Below, in pieces: positions 25,750 through 33,881 of a DNA stretch of 64,000 nucleotides. Position 1 is the stretch's first letter. Each line of letters begins with the position of its first letter. Source of the DNA: Bradyrhizobium japonicum USDA 6 (GTDB lineage Bacteria; Pseudomonadota; Alphaproteobacteria; Rhizobiales; Xanthobacteraceae). A model generated the notes under the pieces. That model saw only the letters and a list, made by a program, of their open reading frames with translations. It did no database searches and was not told where the DNA came from. The stretch lies in NCBI RefSeq assembly GCF_000284375.1, contig NC_017249.1, positions 3,388,001 to 3,452,000 on the forward strand. Reading direction: 5' to 3'. Made by a program: the position numbers and the translations under genes.

Positions 25750-26334
25750 ATGACGCCCACTATTTCGAAAATCATTTTCGTTGCCTTGGCGATCGGCTGG
25801 TACCTCATACGCTACAAGTACGCGCGGCGTTCTCGCCGTGCGAGGATTGTGCGGAGCGCTCGCGGCCCGCTGGAAATTGCCCTCCTGCTTACATCTCTTT
25901 CGGGACTCGGGCTTGTTCCGCTTGTCTACGTAGCGACAGGAATGCCTCGTTTCGCAGATCACAGCTTTTATCCCTGGTTGGCTTGGCTGGGGTCTTTCTT
26001 TGCGATTGCGGCTTTGAGCGTGTTTCACCTGACACATCGTGCACTCGGCCGGAATTGGTCGGTAAGTCTCGACGTGCGGGAGAACCATGAACTCGTGACG
26101 GAAGGGATTTACCGGAGAGTTCGACACCCGATGTATTCGGCATTTTGGCTGTGGGCTATCGCCCAGGCATTGCTGCTGCCGAATTGGATTGCCGGTTTGG
26201 CGGGCCTGGTCGGCTTCGGGGTCTTGTTCTTTGGCCGCGTCGCAAGGGAAGAGCGAATGATGTTGCAGACGTTTGGCGACAGCTATCGCGATTATATGGC
26301 GCGGACCGGTCGGGTCTTCCCGTGGATCCTCTGA
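25750..26334 (+). CDS. ICMT-like membrane methyltransferase
   Basis: A 194-residue protein of the isoprenylcysteine carboxyl methyltransferase / phospholipid methyltransferase superfamily. Several membrane helices are followed by the conserved SAM-binding C-terminus (LVTEGIYRRVRHPMYSAFW; REERMMLQTFGDSYRDYMAR). Bacterial members methylate small molecules or lipids; no substrate can be inferred. It starts five bases after the hydrolase-like gene stop and is probably co-transcribed with it. Confidence 0.88.
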   Translation: MTPTISKIIFVALAIGWYLIRYKYARRSRRARIVRSARGPLEIALLLTSLSGLGLVPLVYVATGMPRFADHSFYPWLAWLGSFFAIAALSVFHLTHRALGRNWSVSLDVRENHELVTEGIYRRVRHPMYSAFWLWAIAQALLLPNWIAGLAGLVGFGVLFFGRVAREERMMLQTFGDSYRDYMARTGRVFPWIL

Positions 26335-26543
26335 GGTCGGCCCGCCACGTCTCGACCTGTGGTACCCACGAGACTGATTTGGAACCAGACGCCTCAATTT
26401 GCGTGCCATTTCCGCAACATACGGCAGAAAAAGCGGTCGGAACCGCCGACTCACCGGTCTATTCGTTGGTGCCGTGGCGAGTGTCGGGTTATTCATATGC
26501 CTGTCAGGTGAATCCAATCGTTCCCGAACAATGGTGAGAACCG

Positions 26544-26741
26544 ATGTTGAAATTCGTTGTCCTTGGAATCGCTACTTTGGCTTTCGTGGGAACCGCAGCT
26601 GCTGCGGACCTGCCACGGCCTCAGCCGGTTGCCGCCGCGGCGCCGGTTGGCAAAGCCCCGATCGGCAAATATCCCGTGGGTAAGAGCCCCGTGGGCAAAT
26701 ACCCGGTCGCTGCCCCGGCTCCGTTGGTGACCAAGGGTTGA
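26544..26741 (+). CDS. Small exported protein with PVGK repeats
   Basis: A 65-residue protein. The first 21 residues (MLKFVVLGIATLAFVGTAAA) are a signal peptide of the kind found on rhizobial Omp25/Omp31 porin-like proteins. The mature part is only about 44 residues, made of near-repeats (PVGKAPIGKYPVGKSPVGKY) rich in Pro, Lys and Gly. It might be a truncated relic of an Omp31-like gene, or a genuine short cell-envelope peptide. GTGAGAA precedes the start. Confidence 0.62.
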   Translation: MLKFVVLGIATLAFVGTAAAADLPRPQPVAAAAPVGKAPIGKYPVGKSPVGKYPVAAPAPLVTKG

Positions 26742-26829
26742 TCTGACTATCCATTCGTACGCCAGCGGCGTTCGTTTGGGGTAGCGGACTACCTGTGTCA
26801 TCGGATCTTGGATCCAAGAGGATTCGAAG

Positions 26830-27516
26830 ATGGGAGTGATTCGGAAATATCCGGGTCTAAAGCTTCTTGCAAAGGCCGCCATGCTGGCGGCCTTTGTGGG
26901 CTTGGGGGCCGGGATCAGTGACGCGCAACCACTCGTGGCGCGTACCGACCAGCCGCAACGGGACGCTCTCCCCAGCTCGGCGACGAAGCATGCGGCGAGC
27001 ATGGCTGCTGCTACGCCGTCGATATCCGATGTAAAGCCAGCTCGAAGAGCTGCCGCCACGGGTCCATACTACGTTGATTTTCGTGCCCGCACGGCAGCAA
27101 CGTACGGTCATGCATTCGTCTGGTACGGAAAGACGAGCGAGAAGAAGGTCGAGGTCGCTGGTCTGGCTCCGGCCGGCGACGAGGTGCCCTATCTCCTGGG
27201 ACACATCATGTTTGTCCCTTCTGAGACGGGTGCGACCTACGGTGATCTTGACGAGCAATATCTGACGGCCAGCTATCGCGTCTATTTGTCTGAGGCAGAC
27301 GCCAAGAAGGTCTTTGCTTATATCAAGCGCCAGCAGGAGTCTTCGCCGCTCTGGAATGCAGCAACGACAAACTGTACTGCCTTTATCGGCCGCATAGCGA
27401 CGTTCATGGGCCTCAACGCTCCGTTTCATCTGCTGAAGCCTGAGGAATACGTCAACAAACTCAGAGATCTGAACGGGGGGCGAAAAACGGTGCAGCTTGA
27501 ACCCGGTCGGGGCTAG
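26830..27516 (+). CDS. Exported protein, possibly permuted papain-like (His-Cys) fold
   Basis: A 228-residue protein with an N-terminal signal peptide ending around SDAQ (residue 33) and a low-complexity Ala/Ser linker to about 75. The domain after that holds YGHAFVWYG (H94) and TTNCTAFIGR (C182), with the His before the Cys, as in circularly permuted NlpC/P60 or LRAT-type enzymes. I infer such a fold from this pattern only; no family was recognised with certainty. The charged C-terminus ends in LEPGRG. Confidence 0.7.
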   Translation: MGVIRKYPGLKLLAKAAMLAAFVGLGAGISDAQPLVARTDQPQRDALPSSATKHAASMAAATPSISDVKPARRAAATGPYYVDFRARTAATYGHAFVWYGKTSEKKVEVAGLAPAGDEVPYLLGHIMFVPSETGATYGDLDEQYLTASYRVYLSEADAKKVFAYIKRQQESSPLWNAATTNCTAFIGRIATFMGLNAPFHLLKPEEYVNKLRDLNGGRKTVQLEPGRG

Positions 27517-28209
27517 AATCCTCGGGTTGAGTTCATGCAGTTTTCCGCGCGCCAGGATGGGTGTGAGGTCTTCGAGACATTCAAGCGAGCTTGTTCTTTG
27601 AGGATGCGGTTCGATACGACCTCGTGGGCTGCCTCGCCTGGTTGATGAATAGGCCGGGAGATCATGGAACGTCCGTGGCACTGCGCTGCAAGGCAGTTCC
27701 ACCTCCGCTTGGTCGTAGCTAAGCTCTCGTTGGAAACCGTTCTGAGGGTGAAGTCCTCCTTGGCGTAGTTGAGGAAGGTTCGCAGAACTTGTCGTCGCAG
27801 ACGAAGATCACCGCTTAGGCCATGGTTCTGGCGTCCAGGCCGAGCATCAACATCAATCGACCAGTGCACGTCGCGTACACGGCGGGATAATGGACGCTCT
27901 CCTGCCGAATCGAGATCTGTATCATCGGTACGCTTGTCGCCGCCTATGGCGATTCGCGATCATGATCGCGGTGTCGCCGACCTTTGCAGCGGTCACCGCG
28001 CGGAAAGCTGCGTGTTATCAAGTCGAAAAGCGCTCCTTCAGCTCTGTGGAAATGGAAGAGCTGAGTTCACTCGCTCGTATTCGAGCGCGATGGATCAGGC
28101 GCATTTTTTGAGCTAAGCCGTCTGAGCCGCCTGGAACGGCGCGGGCGGCCGCTCTCTTGCAGCATACTCAATGCCTGCAAGCTATCGCGCCGGTATTCGG
28201 GGGACGCGG
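27517..28209. other. Gap of ~690 bp with no firm gene
   Basis: No convincing gene. A 73-residue plus-strand frame at 27890-28111 (MDALLPNRDLYHRYACRRLW...) is possible but lacks recognisable features. A 118-residue minus-strand frame at 27513-27869 looks like noise. No tRNA or mobile-element ends were seen. Confidence 0.4.
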
Positions 28210-28616
28210 ATGCGGGTCCATATGATTGTTGCCGGCCTTATCCTAGCGATCATGGGGAAGGCCAGTGCCACGGTTGTCGATAAGGGAACCGACGCGCAAA
28301 AGTCTTGCGAGCTGCTTGTCAAGAACTCGCTTCGCAGTCAGGAAGAAGCTCGGTCCGCAGGCGCATGTGAGGGGATGATCGAGACCGCGATGATCTTTTC
28401 GCCAAATCTGCCCGCTGACGTGCGTGCATGCCCCCCGCGCAAGGCAGCCCCTTGCAAAGTGCGAAGGTTTTTCTGCAGTATCTTGATAACAATCCGGATC
28501 GAGCGAATGAACCGGGGATCACCGTCGCGATCGAAGCATTCAGGGATGCTTGGCCCTGCCGCGGGGACGATGCCGGGACTGGACTGAAAAAGCGTGCCCC
28601 AAAAAAATCCAAATAG
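28210..28616 (+). pseudogene. Rap1a/Tai-family (T6SS immunity-like) protein, split by a -1 frameshift
   Basis: The first frame begins with a signal peptide (MRVHMIVAGLILAIMGKASA) and continues QKSCELLVKNSLRSQ, GACEGMIETAM, and ADVRACPP. The second half is in the -1 frame (PAQGSPLQSAKVFLQYLDNN, then ITVAIEAFRDAWPC). Together they show the paired-cysteine pattern and C-terminal 'YL..NP......A..AF.DAWPC' of the Rap1a/Tai immunity family (periplasmic proteins that neutralise T6SS amidases). One C added to the C6 run at 28431-28436 rejoins the frames. Many rhizobial members are not linked to T6SS effectors, so the immunity role is only possible. Confidence 0.7.
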
Positions 28617-28829
28617 AACGCGTATCTGCGGATACTGATACTAGCCTTGCGGCCGGCGATGTTCGCGTCAGGCCTGATTGATTCGCAATGAACTACCGCC
28701 GAGGTGCGAACTGAACCGCAGTGCACACCTCCACGATCAGCATTCAACGCCTTATCGACGAGCGAAGCGAACCCTTGAGCCCCGATCAACAGCGGGGCAT
28801 TGTGCCATAAACGCCCGGGCTGGAACAGC

Positions 28830-30446
28830 ATGACAATCCCATGCCGCGTCCTGATGATCTATCCGAAGTTCGTTCCGAATTCGTTTTGGAACTATGCGGA
28901 GGCCTGCGAACTCGTCGGCGCGAAGTATCCAACGGCGCCACTCGGCCTGATTACCGTCGCTGCTATGTTGCCGAAGCATTGGGACATCCGGCTCGTCAAC
29001 CGCAATACCGAAGCGTTGACAGATGCGGACCTCGATTGGGCCGATCTTGTGATGATCGGCGGTATGCTCAACCAGCAGCCTGATGCCATCTACCTGATCG
29101 ATCTCGCTCACCTGCGCGGCAAGCCAGTCTGTGTTGGTGGGCCGGACGTCTCCTCCAGCCCGCATCTTTACGCGGACGCGGACTTTCAGGTGGTCGGCGA
29201 GGCCGAGCATGTCATCGAGCAGTTCATCGCCGCCTGGGAAAGCGGCGAACGCAAGGGCGTGTTCATCGCCGAGAAATTCAAGATTGATGTCACGCTGAGT
29301 CCGATGCCTCGCTACGATCTACTCAACTTCGATCACTATCTATACATCGGCTTGCAGTATTCGCGTGGCTGCCCGTTCACCTGCGAGTTCTGCGATATTA
29401 TCGAACTGTATGGTCGTGTGCCGCGTACCAAGACCAACGATCAGATTCTCGCAGAGTTGCAGGCACTCTACGATCACGGTTATCGCGGGCATGTCGATTT
29501 CGTCGACGACAATTTCATCGGCAACAAGAAGAACCTCCGCACCTTGATGCCGCGGCTCAAAGCCTGGCTGGAAGACCACGATTATCCATTCGAGTTCTCA
29601 ACCGAAGCCTCGATCAACATCGCGGACGACAGCGAGCTGTTGCAGGCAATGAAGGATGCGAACTTCTTCGCGATCTTCGTCGGCATCGAGAGCCCGGATC
29701 CCGAGACGCTCGTCCAGATGAAGAAGAAGCAGAACACCAAGCGCAACATCGCCGAGTGCATTCACAAGATTTACGGCTACGGCATGTTCGTCACCGCTGG
29801 CTTCATCGTCGGGTTCGATAGCGAAAATGCCTCGATAGGACAGGCAATGGCCGACCTCATCGAGGAGGCGAGCATTCCAGTCTCCATCGTTGGACTGCTT
29901 TATGCGCTGCCTGGGACGCAGCTTACACGGCGGTTGGCAGCAGAAGGCCGCTTGCACCAGGGCCATGACCTCATGAACGTCGAGCAGACGGGCGATCAGT
30001 GCACGCTCGGCTGTAATTTCGATACCAAGCGTCCGCTTCGTGACATCCTTGCCGATTACAAGGCCGTGCTCGGGCACGTCTACAGTCCGGCAGCATATGC
30101 AGGGCGGCTGTCGCGTCTCGCAGCCATGCTCGACCGCTCCGACCGGCGACGCGATCTCCCGGATGGCGATGTGCGCAAGAGGCTTGGCGGCATCGACAGC
30201 GTACACAAGATCATGCGGGCCCTGCCGAAGGTTCGCGAGCCGTTCTGGAAGACCTTCGTCGAAGTCGCGGAGACCAATCCGGGCGCGCTACGGTACATCG
30301 TGATGCTGATGGCGTTGTACATGCACCTTGGGCCGTTCTCGGAACGCGTGATCGGCGAGATTGACCGCCGCATTGCCGAGTTGGACGATGTACCTCCACT
30401 AAGGGCGTCCGCAGTTAGTCAGGTGCTACCTCCAGCGACGGTGTAG
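28830..30446 (+). CDS. B12-binding-domain radical SAM protein
   Basis: A 538-residue enzyme. The N-terminal Rossmann-like B12-binding domain (about 1-150) has VGGPDVSSSPHLY and VVGEAEH but no DxHxxG histidine, so cobalamin would be bound base-off. The radical SAM core has the 4Fe-4S motif C181-x3-C185-x2-C188 (SRGCPFTCEFC), followed by the DUF4070-type C-terminal region (YALPGTQLTRRLAAEGRL, CTLGCNF). Such enzymes often methylate unreactive carbons in lipids, hopanoids or natural products. It is related to, but not the same as, HpnP. It stands alone; substrate unknown. Confidence 0.9.
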   Translation: MTIPCRVLMIYPKFVPNSFWNYAEACELVGAKYPTAPLGLITVAAMLPKHWDIRLVNRNTEALTDADLDWADLVMIGGMLNQQPDAIYLIDLAHLRGKPVCVGGPDVSSSPHLYADADFQVVGEAEHVIEQFIAAWESGERKGVFIAEKFKIDVTLSPMPRYDLLNFDHYLYIGLQYSRGCPFTCEFCDIIELYGRVPRTKTNDQILAELQALYDHGYRGHVDFVDDNFIGNKKNLRTLMPRLKAWLEDHDYPFEFSTEASINIADDSELLQAMKDANFFAIFVGIESPDPETLVQMKKKQNTKRNIAECIHKIYGYGMFVTAGFIVGFDSENASIGQAMADLIEEASIPVSIVGLLYALPGTQLTRRLAAEGRLHQGHDLMNVEQTGDQCTLGCNFDTKRPLRDILADYKAVLGHVYSPAAYAGRLSRLAAMLDRSDRRRDLPDGDVRKRLGGIDSVHKIMRALPKVREPFWKTFVEVAETNPGALRYIVMLMALYMHLGPFSERVIGEIDRRIAELDDVPPLRASAVSQVLPPATV

Positions 30447-30575
30447 CCACAGCCACTGATCGGGATATTCGCGGATCCAGCCCTCGATGACCGACGTGAC
30501 CGCTTGCATCGTTCCCTGAATGTCGATTTGCCCGCGCGGCCGATTCAGGCTTGAGCAGCCGAAGCGATAATTCGG
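30426..30575 (-). pseudogene. C-terminal remnant of a lipid A (LpxL/HtrB-type) acyltransferase
   Basis: One minus-strand frame reads RPRGQIDIQGTMQAVTSVIE then GWIREYPDQWLWLHRRWR and a stop. This is the strongly conserved C-terminus of Kdo2-lipid A acyltransferases ('IE.WIRE.P.QW.WLHRRW'). Only about 45-50 residues remain; the frame upstream runs into the stop region of the HlyD gene. It overlaps the 3' end of the radical SAM gene on the other strand. Probably the leftover of a deletion that brought the export operon next to it. Confidence 0.75.
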
Positions 30576-30589
30576 AGCTCGGGTCCTCG

Positions 30590-31564
30590 CTAGTTCTCAA
30601 GCCAGACACTCATGCCCGGCTCAAGGTCTGTCGACTCTCCCTTGGGCTCGAGGCGCAAGCGCAGCGTATTGCGGTCATGATCGCCAATGACACGCTCTGC
30701 CTGCCAGGTGGCAAACACGCCGAGCGGCCGCAGCTCGGTGATGACCGCCTTCGTCGCGACATTGGCGCCTTGCCGCATCACATTCGCCGTTTCTCCCATC
30801 GCGAGACGATCGAGATGATCCTCGCGGACGTTGAATGAGAGCCATTGCCTGCCCGCGGCCTCGACCATCAGGATCGGCTGGCCCGCGCGAACGTTCTCGC
30901 CGACCTCGGCGGCGGTGACGCTGACCACGCCGTCGGCCGGCGCGCGCAACACCATCTTGTCGAGGCGGCGCTCGAGCACGGCCACGGCGGCGGCTGCGGC
31001 CTGCACCTGTGCATCGGCGATGGCCCGTTCTTCCTTGGTCGGGCCCGCCACCGCGGCATCGTAATTGGCCTGGGCCTCGGCGACGTCGGCCTGCGCGGCC
31101 GCCACGTCATTCTCGGCCTGGTCCAGCGCCTGCTGCGACTCGAAACTCTGCCGTGCGAGCGTGCTAGTCCGCGTGAGTTGGGCCTGCACGTAGTCGAGGC
31201 GGGCGCCGGCCCTGGCGATCGCGGCCTTCAGGGAATCGACCTGTTCGCGGCGCACGCCGGCATAGACATTGTTGCGGCTTGCGACGGCGGAGGCGAGCGC
31301 GGCACGTGCCTGGTCCGCCTGCGCCGTCAGCTCCACCGCCGAGAGCTGCGCCACGACGTCGCCTTGCTTCACGGAGGCACCCTTCGCGACCGCGATCGAG
31401 ACCAGCTGGCCGTTGACCTCCGGCTCGACCCTGACCTCGGTCGCGCGCACGACGCCGACGATGGCCGCGGGCGGCGCCCAATGGCGGATGACATAGATCA
31501 GCACCCCCGCCGCGACGAGTGCGAGTGGAATGGCGATGAAGGCGGCAGGTCTAAGGTTGGGCAT
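30590..31564 (-). CDS. HlyD-family periplasmic adaptor
   Basis: A 324-residue membrane fusion protein: one N-terminal membrane anchor (AAFIAIPLALVAAGVLIYVI), a split biotinyl-lipoyl domain (VEPEVNGQLVSIAVAKGASV ... LRAPADGVVS) and a long alpha-helical hairpin (about 85-200). Start at ATG 31564, overlapping the end of the permease gene by 14 bases. It is the last gene of a three-gene operon on the minus strand that contains a second, different HlyD protein. It should link the ABC-2 permease to an outer-membrane channel. Confidence 0.88.
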   Translation of the reverse strand: MPNLRPAAFIAIPLALVAAGVLIYVIRHWAPPAAIVGVVRATEVRVEPEVNGQLVSIAVAKGASVKQGDVVAQLSAVELTAQADQARAALASAVASRNNVYAGVRREQVDSLKAAIARAGARLDYVQAQLTRTSTLARQSFESQQALDQAENDVAAAQADVAEAQANYDAAVAGPTKEERAIADAQVQAAAAAVAVLERRLDKMVLRAPADGVVSVTAAEVGENVRAGQPILMVEAAGRQWLSFNVREDHLDRLAMGETANVMRQGANVATKAVITELRPLGVFATWQAERVIGDHDRNTLRLRLEPKGESTDLEPGMSVWLEN

Positions 31565-33881
31565 GTCGCTGTCTCCTCCTGACGGCAAATGCCGAGATCA
31601 CCGCGAGCGCGAAATAGCCGAGCGCCAGGCACCAGAGAGTGAGCCAGTCATGGGCAACCTCCCAGATGCCGGCCCCTAGCTGGTTGATGCGCACGAGGCC
31701 GTCGATCGCGGAGTCGGCGGGGAACAACCGGCCGAACGCAAGGGCCACATCCGGGATCGCTTCGCGCGGCCACGCGAAGCCGGCCATGAAGAACTGCGGC
31801 AGGCTCGTTGCCAGCAGCAGAATGGTTGCATTCTCCGGCCGCGTGAACCAGGCCCCGACGGCCTGACCCATGAAGCTCGTCGCCAGCAGAAAGACGCTCG
31901 CGAGCGCGAGAACCCGCGGAAGATGGCCGAGCGTCGAAAAGCCGTAGATGCGAGGCAGCACGATGACATAGAGCGCGAGCGCAGGAAGGTAGACGGTCAG
32001 ATGCGCGATGCCGCGGCCGAGCACGCCGGCAAAGGCTGCGCCTCCGCTCGCGAGCGCAGTGCCGGTCAACATCGCCGCGCCGATCAGCAGGGTCTGCTGC
32101 AGGATCAGGATGAACGCCGCTGGAACGATGTAGCTCGCATAGCCGCCCACCGGGTTGAAGATCGGCTGCAGCAGCACATCGGCCGGGCTCGACGCCGCGA
32201 GCTTCGCCTTGACGAGGCTGCCATCCGAGCGCGCGCCGCGCGAAACGAGCTCGGACGTCAAGGTTCCGATGGCGGTGGCCAACCCGCTGGCGCTCGTTCT
32301 GAAGATGAACAGATAGGTTGCGTCCGCATAGACGGGGATGTGGGCGGTGATGCCCTTGAGCACGTCGCGCTCGGTGTTGGGCGGAATCTCGACGACGGCA
32401 AAGGCCTGCCCGCGATCGATCGCGGTGTGCGCCTCGGCGAGCGTTCGGGAGCGAACCGTCACGCTCAATGCGCCGCTCGCATCCAGCGTCTCGACGATCT
32501 GCCGGCTGAGATCGCTGAGATCGTTGTCGACGACCGCAATCGGAAGCTTGCGAAGGATCTGGTTCAGATAGGGTTGGGGATAGTAGATGCCGTAGACCAG
32601 CGGAGCGACAAATAGCAGAGTGAGGGCGCTTCGCGTTCCCAGCACGCGCCGCCACTCCGCCACGAAGGCGCCACCGACGCCGCGCGGCGTGTCGCTGGCC
32701 TCGGATGGCTCGGCAGGCCGCGCCGTCGCAAACCAGCCCTTGCGGGTGACGTTCGCCATGCGCAGCCATACCAGGCCGGCAAAGAGCAACGCCAGGCCCG
32801 CAAGCGCCGCGAAGGGAAGGGCGGAATCCGCGACCGGCAATCCCCGCGCGGCTTGTCCCAGCAGGACGGCCATGTACCAGCGCAGCGGCAGGATCGCGCT
32901 CCATGTCTGCGCAAAGGCATTCATGCCGATGGTGGGAAAGCCGACGCCGGCATAGCCGAATGCGGGTGAGGCGATCAGGCCCGCAAGCCCGAGTCCGGTG
33001 GCGAGATCGCCGACCAGAAGCTGAAGCAGGGCGCCGAGCGACAGATAACCGATGATCAGCAGCGAGGCCGCGGCGATCATCAAGGGCAGATCGCCCTTGA
33101 AGGGGATTTCCAGCACGCCTTCCAGGAACAGCGGCTCGGCCAGCATGATCAGGACGAAGATGCAGAACAGCGGCGCGAGCTTGCCGGCCAGCGCGACAAG
33201 CGGATCACCGCCGGCGCTTTCGAGCCAGGCCCGGGCGTCGCGGCGGCGGAATTCGGAGCCGACGGAATAGCCGGCGGCGAGAGTAATCACCACATGGATG
33301 ATGGTCGGCAGCAGCGCGCGTAGCAGAAACTGCGCGTAGTTCTTCTGCGGATTGACGAGCGCGATGGTCTCCGCCTTGAGCGCTCCCAGGGTTGTTGGGG
33401 CAGGTGCCGCGCGACTGGCGGGAGCGGCCACGGTCGCCGCGGCGGAAAGAGAATCGCTCAGACCCGAGGATGCGATCCCGGACGGAGTCAAAAACTGCTG
33501 GTTATAAAATCCGACGATCTGCGGGCGGCGCGCGGCCTTCAGGTCGCGGTCGAAGTTCGGCGGGATATAGACGGCCGAGATCGACTTGCCGGAGCGTATA
33601 TTCTGCACGGCCGTGGACAGTGTGCCGGAGCGGTCGACGATCTTCAGGCTTGGCGACGCCGCAATGTATTCCACCAGGGCGCGCGAGGCGTCCGACTTGT
33701 CCTCGTCGACGACAGTCACGCCTAACCCGCGAATGACCGGATGGCTGAACACCGTCGTGAGCACCACGAAAGCGAACAGCGGGACGCCGAGAATCAGCAG
33801 CAGCGCCACGCGATCATGGATCAGCCAGCGGCATTCGCGCCGCACAACCATCCAGAACCCCGGCTTGGAGGCCGCCATCAT
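31551..33881 (-). CDS. Double ABC-2-type permease (fused tandem membrane domains)
   Basis: A 776-residue inner-membrane protein built as two similar halves: each has an N-terminal helix, an extracytoplasmic domain (VVDEDKSDASRALVEYIAAS in half 1; VVDNDLSDLSRQIVETLDAS in half 2) and about five C-terminal helices. This is the ABC2_membrane_3 (YhhJ/YbhR) organisation, duplicated in one chain so that one polypeptide supplies a whole permease pore. No ATPase gene accompanies it in this window. It overlaps the upstream HlyD gene by four bases (ATGA) and the downstream one by 14, showing tight coupling. Substrate unknown; relatives export drugs or lipids. Confidence 0.88.
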   Translation of the reverse strand: MMAASKPGFWMVVRRECRWLIHDRVALLLILGVPLFAFVVLTTVFSHPVIRGLGVTVVDEDKSDASRALVEYIAASPSLKIVDRSGTLSTAVQNIRSGKSISAVYIPPNFDRDLKAARRPQIVGFYNQQFLTPSGIASSGLSDSLSAAATVAAPASRAAPAPTTLGALKAETIALVNPQKNYAQFLLRALLPTIIHVVITLAAGYSVGSEFRRRDARAWLESAGGDPLVALAGKLAPLFCIFVLIMLAEPLFLEGVLEIPFKGDLPLMIAAASLLIIGYLSLGALLQLLVGDLATGLGLAGLIASPAFGYAGVGFPTIGMNAFAQTWSAILPLRWYMAVLLGQAARGLPVADSALPFAALAGLALLFAGLVWLRMANVTRKGWFATARPAEPSEASDTPRGVGGAFVAEWRRVLGTRSALTLLFVAPLVYGIYYPQPYLNQILRKLPIAVVDNDLSDLSRQIVETLDASGALSVTVRSRTLAEAHTAIDRGQAFAVVEIPPNTERDVLKGITAHIPVYADATYLFIFRTSASGLATAIGTLTSELVSRGARSDGSLVKAKLAASSPADVLLQPIFNPVGGYASYIVPAAFILILQQTLLIGAAMLTGTALASGGAAFAGVLGRGIAHLTVYLPALALYVIVLPRIYGFSTLGHLPRVLALASVFLLATSFMGQAVGAWFTRPENATILLLATSLPQFFMAGFAWPREAIPDVALAFGRLFPADSAIDGLVRINQLGAGIWEVAHDWLTLWCLALGYFALAVISAFAVRRRQRHAQP

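Noticed and set aside
27513..27869. 118-residue minus-strand open frame after the papain-like gene
   Set aside because: No recognisable motif and no good ribosome site; overlaps the 3' end of a better gene.
31648..32904. 418-residue minus-strand frame within the double permease
   Set aside because: Arg/Ala-rich shadow of the permease; the permease frame has clear membrane helices and duplicated domains.
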